Positions 9,495-18,126 of a DNA stretch of 47,490 bases are shown piece after piece. The stretch comes from Cysteiniphilum marinum (GTDB lineage Bacteria; Pseudomonadota; Gammaproteobacteria; Francisellales; Francisellaceae). Every line of letters begins with the position of its first letter. Positions within the stretch are counted from its first letter, which is position 1. The notes beneath the pieces were generated by a model, which searched no databases, was not told the DNA's origin, and saw only the letters and a program-made list of their open reading frames with translations. Location of the stretch: the NCBI RefSeq assembly GCF_014857925.1, contig NZ_JACYVZ010000021.1, forward strand, positions 1 through 47,490, read 5' to 3'. The position numbers and the translations under genes are program-made.

Positions 9495-11069
9495 ATGACT
9501 CAGATACGCAAAAAGCTCCCTATTGGTGACTCGACAATCAGCCAAATTAGAAACAGAAATGCCATTTATGTTGATAAAACACGACATTTGCTACAGATGG
9601 TCAACTCTGGAAGATATTTCTTTTTGTCACGTCCCAGACGCTTTGGTAAAAGCTTAACCATTGATTGTTTAAGACATCTTTTCATGGGCAATAAACAACT
9701 TTTTAAAGGCACATTTGCCGAGAGTCATTGGGATTGGGATACGACCTACCCTGTGATTCATTTTAGCTTTGGTAGCTCTAGTGCTTTCGAGTCAGAAGAA
9801 ACAATTATTGAAATCATACATAATAAAATTACTGAAATTGCCAAAGAGCATAAAGTTATCATAGAGGGTAAAACCATTGCTGTGCGCTTCCACAACCTGA
9901 TCTGGCAACTAAAAGAAAAACATAAAAAACAAGTTGTTTTACTCATTGATGAATATGATAAGCCCATATTAGATGTTATCACCGATGAGCCTAAAGCAAT
10001 ACGTAACCGTGAGATTTTAAAAGGATTCTATAGCGCTATTAAAGATAATGATGAACACTTAAAATTTGTATTGCTTACTGGGGTGACCAGATTTTCTAAA
10101 GTTAGCCTATTCTCGGGCTTGAATAACCTAACCGATATTAGTCTTGATCAACGTTATGCAGATATTTGCGGCTACACTCAAACTGAGCTTGAATCATCAT
10201 TTGAAGAATATTTAGTCGGTGTTGATAAAGTTAAACTTAAGAAATGGTATAACGGCTATGATTTTGCCGGCAATGAACAACAAAAGGTCTACAACCCTTA
10301 CGATATTCTACTTTTTATAGACAGAGGGTATGAGTATCGCGACTACTGGTTTCAAACAGGCACGCCTTCTTTTTTAATTCAGCTGTTAAAGCAATATCGC
10401 TATCGTGTCCCTAACCTTGAAAATTTTAATGTTCAAGAACGCTTTATTGATAGCATTGATGTTAAAAACTTACCACTTGAGGCGCTTTTGTTTCAAGCAG
10501 GTTATTTAACCATTAAAGAGCAAATTACGATCGGTATGCAAATTGGCTATCGCTTGGGCTATCCTAATTTAGAGGTCAAAGCTTCATTTAATAACTGTGT
10601 TTCCGTTATTGGCACTAACTCACACGCTAACTCCGTGAACAATGATCGTTTAAGCCAAAGCCTTTTAAGTGATGACTGGCAACTTTTCCATGATAGTGTG
10701 GCCGCCTTATATGCCTCGATTCCTAATGAATGGTATCGCAATAACCCAATACAAGATTATGAGGGCTTTTATTGTACCGTTATCTACAGTTACTTAACAG
10801 CATTAGGCTATGATGTGATCGCTGAAGATTCCACATCTATTGGACGCATTGATATTTCAATTGTCATTCCTAATTACAAAGTAATTATTCTTGAACTTAA
10901 AGTTGCCAACGATAAAGATGCCTCCAAAGAGGCTTTGCAACAAATCATTGATAAAAACTATGCGCATAAATTCTTGAATTTAGATCTGCCAATCTATCAA
11001 GTTGGTATTTCTTTTGATCAAAACACACGATCGGTCAACGGATTCATGGTTGAATTGTTTAAACGCTAA
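9495..11069 (+). CDS. AAA-ATPase-like protein with C-terminal PD-(D/E)XK nuclease domain
   Basis: This belongs to the AAA-ATPase-like (PF09820) plus PD-(D/E)XK (PF08011) family, whose cellular role is not established. A predicted P-loop (SRPRRFGKSL, residues 45-54) and a Walker B motif (LLIDEYDKP, about 149-157) define the N-terminal NTPase. TGVTRFSKVS is a further family block. The C-terminal domain has GRIDISIVIPNY followed by VIILELKVAND, the D...E-x-K core of the nuclease fold. At 524 aa it is full length and undamaged. It often occurs in many copies per genome in host-associated bacteria. The stop is seven bases from the convergent GH5 gene stop. The weak ribosome site (CTAAAAG) leaves the start only moderately sure. 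Confidence 0.88.
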   Translation: MTQIRKKLPIGDSTISQIRNRNAIYVDKTRHLLQMVNSGRYFFLSRPRRFGKSLTIDCLRHLFMGNKQLFKGTFAESHWDWDTTYPVIHFSFGSSSAFESEETIIEIIHNKITEIAKEHKVIIEGKTIAVRFHNLIWQLKEKHKKQVVLLIDEYDKPILDVITDEPKAIRNREILKGFYSAIKDNDEHLKFVLLTGVTRFSKVSLFSGLNNLTDISLDQRYADICGYTQTELESSFEEYLVGVDKVKLKKWYNGYDFAGNEQQKVYNPYDILLFIDRGYEYRDYWFQTGTPSFLIQLLKQYRYRVPNLENFNVQERFIDSIDVKNLPLEALLFQAGYLTIKEQITIGMQIGYRLGYPNLEVKASFNNCVSVIGTNSHANSVNNDRLSQSLLSDDWQLFHDSVAALYASIPNEWYRNNPIQDYEGFYCTVIYSYLTALGYDVIAEDSTSIGRIDISIVIPNYKVIILELKVANDKDASKEALQQIIDKNYAHKFLNLDLPIYQVGISFDQNTRSVNGFMVELFKR

Positions 11070-11076
11070 GCCTAAT

Positions 11077-12330
11077 TTATTTAACATTTTTATTTATCCC
11101 ATCAATAACTGCATGCCACAATGGGTTGTTTTTATCATAAACATAATACTTATTGGCTTTGCCATAGCCAAGGTTTGGGAAAAGATTGGTTTTTTCTTCA
11201 TCCTTCCAGAATTGCCACTTCATTGGTTTAACCCCAAGCTCATAATTCATGCCAGTCCATGCATCTGAACGATAATTGTAAAACGCCCAATGCCAATTAT
11301 GTTTATTGGCAATACTCACGACATCTTTGAGATATTGAGTGGCTCCCTTTGTCATACGATCAACACCAAACTCCTCCAATATGATCTGCTGACTTGGAAT
11401 ATGATAGCGTTTTTGGAAGTTAACAATTGGCTGTAAAAACTTCTCAAGTGTTGCCTTATTCCAATCACTAAACGCTTTATTTCCCGTCGCTATTTTTCCT
11501 GGATAAACATATTTACCATTGTTGATTTTGCGCGTGGTATAGATATATGGCTCATACATGTGAAAGGCATAAAGGATATTTTTAGCATCAATCGGTTTAA
11601 GGTAATCCGCAGCAGGCGGCTCTGCGTACCAGCCAGCATCAACAATAATCGGTGTATCAGGATCAACATGACGAATACGCTTAACCATGTATTCGTAAAA
11701 GGCGTTTAAATCCTCACTTGTGCCAACCACTTTCTTATAATAATTCGTAAACTCAACGTTAAAAATAGCACTATTGCTGTTTTTAAGTTTTAAAACTTCA
11801 GGATGTGGTTCATTGAGAATATTATACGCAACAATATTTGGATTCGCTTTATAACGCTTAGCGGCAGCAGCCCAAAAATCCCCCGCTGCCTGCCAATGTT
11901 TTTTATCTTGCCATAATCTTAAATCATCACGATTGCCATGTTGCTGCTTCCATAGCGAAAAAGGCAGTGATAAGAAGCTTAAAATAATCGGAATACCTGT
12001 GGCCTTTGCATCTTTTAAGTTTTGATCAAAACTTTTTATTTCAAATTCCGTTAATTGGGAAACATTCGCAAGCTTAATAGGATACCCCAGATAGGCATCT
12101 ATCGGGATACGGAAAAATTGAATGCCCACTTGCTTAGCATCTTGCCAATCTTTAAGTGATCCCGGATGTTGCCTAAAAAAGTTCGCCCCTTTCTTTTGTG
12201 TTTGCCAGAAACTATCCGTCATCGTATTGTTTGCGACAACACTGGCAAAAGAAGATTGTATTGACATAGCACTAATCGCTACGGCTGTCATCGTTTGCAG
12301 CCTAGTTACCCATTGTTTTTTATTTGACAT
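11077..12330 (-). CDS. Secreted glycoside hydrolase family 5 enzyme (cellulase-like)
   Basis: This is a probable beta-glucan-cleaving enzyme exported to the periplasm or medium. The signal peptide runs to about residue 29 (SIQSSFA|SVV). The GH5 TIM-barrel signatures are FFRIPIDAY, YNILNEPHPE with the acid/base Glu174, FHMYEP, and ILEEFGVDR with the nucleophile Glu320. No carbohydrate-binding module follows; at 417 aa it is a catalytic domain alone. GGGGGAG ends four bases before the ATG. The exact substrate (cellulose, other beta-glucan or mannan) cannot be told. No other polysaccharide-utilisation gene lies nearby, so an isolated, possibly acquired gene is plausible. Confidence 0.88.
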   Translation of the reverse strand: MSNKKQWVTRLQTMTAVAISAMSIQSSFASVVANNTMTDSFWQTQKKGANFFRQHPGSLKDWQDAKQVGIQFFRIPIDAYLGYPIKLANVSQLTEFEIKSFDQNLKDAKATGIPIILSFLSLPFSLWKQQHGNRDDLRLWQDKKHWQAAGDFWAAAAKRYKANPNIVAYNILNEPHPEVLKLKNSNSAIFNVEFTNYYKKVVGTSEDLNAFYEYMVKRIRHVDPDTPIIVDAGWYAEPPAADYLKPIDAKNILYAFHMYEPYIYTTRKINNGKYVYPGKIATGNKAFSDWNKATLEKFLQPIVNFQKRYHIPSQQIILEEFGVDRMTKGATQYLKDVVSIANKHNWHWAFYNYRSDAWTGMNYELGVKPMKWQFWKDEEKTNLFPNLGYGKANKYYVYDKNNPLWHAVIDGINKNVK

Positions 12331-12456
12331 CGCAGCTCCCCCTTTTGAGTAAAGATAACAATTAAACGCTTAAATGATATCGTTATATACATACAAATAC
12401 ATACCAAATTCATATTATTTTTAGCAAGAGTTTATAATAAACAACAACAGCTCAGA

Positions 12457-12573
12457 TTAAATATTCGCTCACAAGTGCTCACCGCACCCTGAGCATCCGT
12501 CGAAGCGATGTACTGAGCATCCGTCGAAGCGACGCACTGAGCATCACTAGAGGCTTCGACTGACGCTCAGCCA
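12457..12573. repeat. Dispersed hairpin element A, copy 1, with internal 24-bp tandem repeat
   Basis: Two tandem 24-bp units beginning CTGAGCATCCGTCGAAGCGA stand at 12489-12512 and 12513-12536. A third partial unit starts at 12537. The arm CTTCGACTGACGCTCAG (12554-12570) can pair with either full unit (15 of 17 bases). Flanks (AAATATTC, CACAAGTGCT) match the copy at 38036-38140. It lies in the 400-base gap between the GH5 gene and purL. Confidence 0.85.
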
Positions 12574-12670
12574 ACGCTTAATAATCAATATGGGCCAAAA
12601 TATAGTCATAGCCACAAAAACATTGTTCATTTATCACTCCAACTCATAAATAAAATCACATTTTACGCTT

Positions 12671-12676
12671 TATAAA
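12671..12676 (+). promoter_or_regulatory. Probable -10 element of purL
   Basis: TATAAA follows TTTTACGCT just upstream of an in-frame TTG at 12677. If it is the -10 box, transcription starts near 12683. That would exclude the TTG as start and favour the ATG at 12731. No good -35 is seen, and no PurR-type operator was recognised. Confidence 0.4.
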
Positions 12677-12730
12677 TTGCAACAAATCTATCAGAATATT
12701 GGCACACAAACCTTCTGCACGAGTGCAAAG

Positions 12731-15700
12731 ATGTTACAACTTTTTGGCAATGACGCATTATCTTCGTTTGATCAACAAAAAATCTTAGCTAAATTACAGG
12801 AGATTGATCCTCGTATTGAGATGGTTCAAGCGGAATATATTCACTTTATTGAGCACAGTGACACATTAAACGATGATGAGTTAAATAAACTCTCAGCTTT
12901 ATTAAATTATGGCGACAAAGGACAGCTCACTGATAAGCAAGGACAAACCATTATCATCACACCACGTTTAGGCACAATCTCGCCGTGGTCATCAAAGGCA
13001 ACCGACATTGCGCACAATTGCGGATTGAACAAGGTCACACGTATTGAGCGCGGCATTGTTTATTATCTCAAAAGCCAAAGCATACTGGATCGACATGCTT
13101 TAAACTTGCTCGCTACTAAGTTACACGACCGTATGATGCAAACCGTTAGCTTCTCAATTGCAGACACCAATCCATTTATCAGCACCCATGCTGTTGGCAC
13201 ACTACAAACGATTCCAATATTAAGTGAAGGGCGTAGCGCCTTAGAGAAGATCAATCGTGCGCTTGGTTTGGCGTTATCTGATGATGAAATTGATTATTTA
13301 CATGATGGCTTCATCAACCTTAATCGCGATCCTAATGATGTAGAGCTTATGATGTTCGCACAAGCCAACTCAGAGCATTGTCGACACAAGATTTTCAGAG
13401 CTGATTGGATTATTGATGGTCAAGCACAACCACTTGGGCTATTCCCAATGATCAAAAACACCTATGAACATCACAAAGAAAATGTCCTCTCAGCCTATCA
13501 TGACAATGCTGCAGTCATTGCTGGTTATGCTGCTGAGCGTTTACAGCGTGATGATAATGGACTGTATCATTTCAAACGTGAGCCTATTCATATTCAGATC
13601 AAAGTGGAAACACATAATCACCCAACGGCTATAGCCCCGCATCCAGGCGCTGCCACAGGAGCCGGTGGCGAGATCCGTGATGAGGGCGCCACAGGGCGAG
13701 GTGCTAAACCAAAAGCGGGACTTACGGGTTATACCGTCTCCAACCTAAATATTCCTCATGATATCCAGCCGTGGGAAACCCCTTACGGCAAACCTGAGCG
13801 CATTGCTTCCGCATTAGATATTATGATTGAAGCGCCTCTTGGGGGGGCTGCTTTTAACAATGAGTTTGGACGTCCTAATCTATGTGGGTATTTTCGTAGT
13901 TTTGAGCAAAACGTAAATGGTGAAATCTGGGGTTATCATAAGCCAATTATGATTGCAGGTGGCTATGGCAATATCAAAGAAGAACATATCGAAAAACGCA
14001 AAATCCCTGTCGGTGCCAAGATTATCGTTTTAGGCGGTCCTGGGATGCTGATTGGTCTAGGCGGAGGGGCTGCTTCTTCGGTTAACTCCGGACACTCTAA
14101 TGAAGATCTTGATTTCGCCTCTGTGCAACGTGATAATGCCGAGATTGAACGTCGCGCACAAGAAGTGATTGATAGCTGCTGGTCAATGGGGCTCAATAAC
14201 CCCATCATTAGCATTCATGATGTTGGTGCAGGTGGCTTATCTAATGCATTACCTGAGCTAGTTGCTGACTGCGAGCGTGGCGCTATCTTTGATCTCAATA
14301 AAATTCAAGTAGCTGAAAAAGGCTTATCACCCCTAGAAATCTGGTGCAATGAATCACAAGAGCGCTATGTACTTGCTATTGCTGAGAATGATTTAGCTAC
14401 TTTTGATAATATTGCAAAGCGCGAGCGTTGCCCTTATAGCATTGTCGGTGAAGCAACTGAAGAACAAGTTTTGATTTTAAAAGATGATAATTCTAGCATT
14501 GACCCGATTCACATGCCATTGTCATTACTATTAGGTAAAGCACCTAAAACACTAAAAAATGTGACCACAACTGCCAATGCTTATAGCAATTGGGATTATA
14601 GTAGTATCGATTTACAAGATGCCGCTAAGCGCATTTTACGTTTACCCGCCGTTGGTAGTAAGAAATTTCTAATTACCATTGGTGATCGCACCGTTGGCGG
14701 TATGACACAACGCGATCAAATGGTCGGTCCATGGCAAGTGCCTGTAGCTGACGTTGCCGTAACTGCAACAAGCTTCACAGATTATCATGGCGAGGCAATG
14801 GCAATGGGCGAGCGCCCAATACTGGCAATGATGAACCCCGCTGCTGCTGCTAGAATCACCATTGGTGAGGCAATTACTAATATTGCTGCTGCTTATATCT
14901 ATCACTTATCTGATGTCAAGCTTTCTGCCAACTGGATGGCAGCATGCTCACACCCTGGTGAAGATGCCCGACTCTATGAGATGGTTAAAACCGCTGGTAT
15001 GGAGTTTTGTCCAGCACTTGATCTAACGATTCCTGTTGGCAAAGATTCCTTATCGATGAAAACCAAATGGCATGATGATAATAATCAAGAAAAATCGGTA
15101 ACCTCCCCTGTTTCGCTTGTTGCTACGGCTTTTGCGCCTGTTCAGGATATTCGTCGCACATTAACACCACAATTGCGTTTAGCATTTGAGACTGATCTTA
15201 TTCTTATTGATCTAGGGCTAGGTAAAAATCGCTTAGGTGGATCATCGTTTGCCCAAAGCTATAATGAGCTTGGCAATGAAACACCTGATATTGAACCTGA
15301 GCTTTTGCAAAATTTCTTTGCCGCCATCCATCAATTGGTTAAAGATGATAAGATTTGCGCTTATCATGATCGCTCAGATGGCGGCTTATTTACTACGTTG
15401 TGTGAGATGATGTTTGCGGCTAAGTGTGGTTTAGATATTGATATTGATGCGCTTGGTGATGATGTTCATGCCGCACTCTTTAATGAGGAGCTAGGTGCAG
15501 TGATTCAAATAAGAAACACTGATCGCAGCATTGTGATGCAAGTCCTTGCAAGCTTCCAGTTAAAAGCGCACGCGATTGGGCGACCAAATACATCAACCGA
15601 TGATGCTAAGCTTATTATTAGTCACGATATTGATGAAGTCTTCTGTATGACGCGCGCTCAATTGCAAACACTTTGGTCTGAAACCTCTTATCAGATTCAA

Positions 15701-16621
15701 CGTATGCGTGATAATGCACAGTGCGCTGATCAAGAGCATGATCTGATTAATGGTCATAACGATCATGGTCTTTTTGCCCAGGTTTCGTTTAATTGCAAAG
15801 AAAATATTGCGAGTCCTTATCTTAACCTTGAGAACAAACCCAAAGTGGCGATCTTACGCGAACAAGGAGTCAATAGTAATAACGAAATGGCTGCAGCCTT
15901 TACACTAAGTGGCTTTGATGCTATTGATGTGCATATGACGGATTTACAAAATAAGCGCATTAATCTCAATGAATTTAAAGGACTAGCGGCATGTGGTGGC
16001 TTCTCTTATGGTGATGTGTTAGGAGCCGGTGGCGGTTGGGCAAAGTCTATTTTATTTGATCCAAACCTTTTAGAGCAATTTGCACAATTTTTCGCACGTA
16101 CTGATACCTTTACCGTTGGTATGTGTAATGGTTGTCAGATGCTCTCACAACTCAAAGATATCATCCCAGGTGCCACACACTGGCCACGCTTTGTGCGTAA
16201 CCTTTCTGAACAATTTGAAGGTCGCTTATCGATGGTTGAAGTATTAAAAACGCCATCGATTATCTTTGAAGATATGGCAGGCTTAAAGATGCCTATTGTT
16301 GTCTCTCATGGCGAAGGTCGTACACAGTATCAGCATCAAGATGACTTAAAGCATTTGATTGCCAACGAGCAAACAGCCATGCGCTATATCGACAGTCATA
16401 ATAAGCCAACCGAACACTATCCATTAAATCCAAATGGCTCACAAGGTGGCTTCACGAGCTTTACCTCACTTGATGGACGTGCCACCATTATGATGCCACA
16501 TCCAGAGCGTGCCTTCAGATTAGCGCAGATGTCATGGTATCCTGCGGATTGGAAGAATAAAGACATTGAATATTCACCATGGATGCGTTTGTTTATGAAT
16601 GCGCGCAGATGGGTTGGTTAA
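12731..16621 (+). CDS. purL: Phosphoribosylformylglycinamidine synthase PurL
   Basis: It converts FGAR, glutamine and ATP to FGAM in purine synthesis. This is the large single-chain type: an N-terminal PurS-like part, two AIRS-like halves (FAQANSEHCRHKIF, VETHNHPTAI, GEIRDEGATGRGAKPKAGL, HDVGAGGLSNA) and a C-terminal glutamine amidotransferase with the nucleophile in GMCNGCQM, then HGEGR and MMPHPERAF. An in-frame TTG at 12677 gives 1314 aa. The ATG at 12731 gives 1296 aa, matching the usual length and aligning with the E. coli N-terminus, so I prefer it. The ribosome site is poor in both cases. It stands alone, convergent with the phosphatase gene. Confidence 0.96.
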   Translation: MLQLFGNDALSSFDQQKILAKLQEIDPRIEMVQAEYIHFIEHSDTLNDDELNKLSALLNYGDKGQLTDKQGQTIIITPRLGTISPWSSKATDIAHNCGLNKVTRIERGIVYYLKSQSILDRHALNLLATKLHDRMMQTVSFSIADTNPFISTHAVGTLQTIPILSEGRSALEKINRALGLALSDDEIDYLHDGFINLNRDPNDVELMMFAQANSEHCRHKIFRADWIIDGQAQPLGLFPMIKNTYEHHKENVLSAYHDNAAVIAGYAAERLQRDDNGLYHFKREPIHIQIKVETHNHPTAIAPHPGAATGAGGEIRDEGATGRGAKPKAGLTGYTVSNLNIPHDIQPWETPYGKPERIASALDIMIEAPLGGAAFNNEFGRPNLCGYFRSFEQNVNGEIWGYHKPIMIAGGYGNIKEEHIEKRKIPVGAKIIVLGGPGMLIGLGGGAASSVNSGHSNEDLDFASVQRDNAEIERRAQEVIDSCWSMGLNNPIISIHDVGAGGLSNALPELVADCERGAIFDLNKIQVAEKGLSPLEIWCNESQERYVLAIAENDLATFDNIAKRERCPYSIVGEATEEQVLILKDDNSSIDPIHMPLSLLLGKAPKTLKNVTTTANAYSNWDYSSIDLQDAAKRILRLPAVGSKKFLITIGDRTVGGMTQRDQMVGPWQVPVADVAVTATSFTDYHGEAMAMGERPILAMMNPAAAARITIGEAITNIAAAYIYHLSDVKLSANWMAACSHPGEDARLYEMVKTAGMEFCPALDLTIPVGKDSLSMKTKWHDDNNQEKSVTSPVSLVATAFAPVQDIRRTLTPQLRLAFETDLILIDLGLGKNRLGGSSFAQSYNELGNETPDIEPELLQNFFAAIHQLVKDDKICAYHDRSDGGLFTTLCEMMFAAKCGLDIDIDALGDDVHAALFNEELGAVIQIRNTDRSIVMQVLASFQLKAHAIGRPNTSTDDAKLIISHDIDEVFCMTRAQLQTLWSETSYQIQRMRDNAQCADQEHDLINGHNDHGLFAQVSFNCKENIASPYLNLENKPKVAILREQGVNSNNEMAAAFTLSGFDAIDVHMTDLQNKRINLNEFKGLAACGGFSYGDVLGAGGGWAKSILFDPNLLEQFAQFFARTDTFTVGMCNGCQMLSQLKDIIPGATHWPRFVRNLSEQFEGRLSMVEVLKTPSIIFEDMAGLKMPIVVSHGEGRTQYQHQDDLKHLIANEQTAMRYIDSHNKPTEHYPLNPNGSQGGFTSFTSLDGRATIMMPHPERAFRLAQMSWYPADWKNKDIEYSPWMRLFMNARRWVG

Positions 16622-16650
16622 AAATATCCGTTGTAAATAACCCCATGCTT

Positions 16651-17283
16651 CTATAAGTGATCAACTTCAATATAAATAGCTGATTTATCATCTTTTAATT
16701 TCTCATCCTCAAATTCATTAATTGCAACAGCTAAAGACTCTAAATTGAAGGTTGATTGTTGCAATTTCTTAACCAATCTTTCTCTAGAAAACATTCCCTC
16801 AATATTGTTTCTTGCCTCAGACAATCCATCACTAAACAATAATATTTTTGAGATTTGATTAAGGTTTATATGGCAATCACTATACGTTTGATTATCAATA
16901 ACACCTAAAATTGGCTCATAAGGCATATCTTTAGCCAATTCATTGTTATATTTATCTATAAATATAGGCATATCATGCCCTGCAAGCGCGTACTCTACAG
17001 TTTCTTTGTCTAAATCAAATTTAATGCAAACCGCCGTTAAATACATTTTCTCGATATTCATTTGTAATAAATAACTGTTTAGTTTACTCAAAATTTCACT
17101 TGGTGAATGTGAGTATTCAGCTAGAATCTTAAATCGCATGAGCGCAAATGTAGCATAAATGGCAGCTGAAAAATCCTTCCCTGTTGCATCCGCAAGGAAA
17201 AGATATACTGCATTTTTATTATGAATAATATCATAAATATCACCACTGACATTATCTGCAGGGTAATACATGCTTTCTGTCAT
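16651..17283 (-). pseudogene. 5'-truncated SpoIIE/RsbU-type PP2C phosphatase
   Basis: This is a serine/threonine phosphatase domain of the PP2C_SIG class, usually acting on anti-anti-sigma factors. The metal-site motifs are all present: PADNVSGDIYD, FLADATGKDFSAAIYA, YALAGHDMPIF, LLFSDGLSEARN and DDKSAIYIEV at the end. The frame opens only eight residues before the first motif, whereas relatives begin with a sensor, HAMP or receiver domain and an additional strand. Its ATG is at the boundary of the IS21 element, whose end (AGGGTGCTAA) supplies an accidental-looking ribosome site. The 5' part is not on the far side of the IS. Most likely a remnant; a short active phosphatase domain cannot be excluded. 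Confidence 0.75.
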
Positions 17284-17366
17284 TTAGCACCCTAATTAAC
17301 CCACCTCAATCGCAGCCAAGTATCCCACTTAAAGCGCATCAAAAGACCGGATTTAGTTTAAGAAAA

Positions 17367-18116
17367 TTAGGTTGTCATATCATCTCCTTTTTGCAAGTTT
17401 TTAATTGCACGATAACTTTTCCCTTCTATCGTCAGCATGTATGCATTATGCACTAAACGATCAATCGTAGCAGCGCCAAGCAGCTTATTTGGGAAAGCCT
17501 GATGCCACTCATGTGTTGAAAGATTACTGGTAATTAAGGTTGATTTAAACTCACTACGTTCAGCAATTAACTCATGTAGATATTCATCCTCTGGTGATCG
17601 CAATGGTTTTAAACCAAAATCATCGATGATCAATAATGGCACCTTAGCAATACGCTTCATCGTTTGCTCGTAAGTATTTAGCGCCTTGGCAGATTGCAAC
17701 TGTTGTGCAAGCTTGGTCTGAGAGGCTAATATGACATCGTAACCACTTTGCACAGCACAATGTCCGATCGCCTGAGCGATGTGTGTTTTCCCTGTGCCAC
17801 AAGGTCCCTCAATGATGACAGGGCTACCTTCTTTAATAAAACGACAAGTTGCTAGATCCCGTATCATTGATTGGTTAATCTTAGGATTTGCACTAAAGTC
17901 AAAGTTCTCCAAGGTTTTAAAGCCTTTAAAGTCAGCTTTTTTATAACGCCTTTGGTATTGTTTACGCTGACGTTCTAAGCGCTCATCCTCCAATAACAGT
18001 GATATAAAATCAGCATGCCCTATTTGATTAGCCACCGCCTCTTTAATCCGAGCATTGAACGCATCAGCCATGCCTGAGAGCTTTAATGCTTTTAGTTGCA
18101 TCATAATACTATCCAT
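17367..18116 (-). CDS. istB: IS21 helper ATPase IstB
   Basis: This AAA+ ATPase assists the IstA transposase in target choice and strand transfer. The Walker A motif is GPCGTGKTHIAQAIG and the Walker B is LLIIDDFGLKPL; TLITSNLSTHEW is the sensor region. I take the ATG at 18116 (249 aa, MDSIMMQLKALKLSGM) because AAGGATAGG precedes it and overlaps the istA stop. The longer frame to 18182 would add 22 residues lying inside istA. Intact and of normal length. Confidence 0.93.
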   Translation of the reverse strand: MDSIMMQLKALKLSGMADAFNARIKEAVANQIGHADFISLLLEDERLERQRKQYQRRYKKADFKGFKTLENFDFSANPKINQSMIRDLATCRFIKEGSPVIIEGPCGTGKTHIAQAIGHCAVQSGYDVILASQTKLAQQLQSAKALNTYEQTMKRIAKVPLLIIDDFGLKPLRSPEDEYLHELIAERSEFKSTLITSNLSTHEWHQAFPNKLLGAATIDRLVHNAYMLTIEGKSYRAIKNLQKGDDMTT

Positions 18117-18126
18117 TTGCCTATCC

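Noticed and set aside
12489-12570. Short repeats considered as a CRISPR array
   Set aside because: Units are directly abutting without spacers and belong to a dispersed hairpin element; no cas gene in the window.
12574-12730. Purine riboswitch or PurR box upstream of purL
   Set aside because: No aptamer-like conserved core or PurR palindrome could be recognised.
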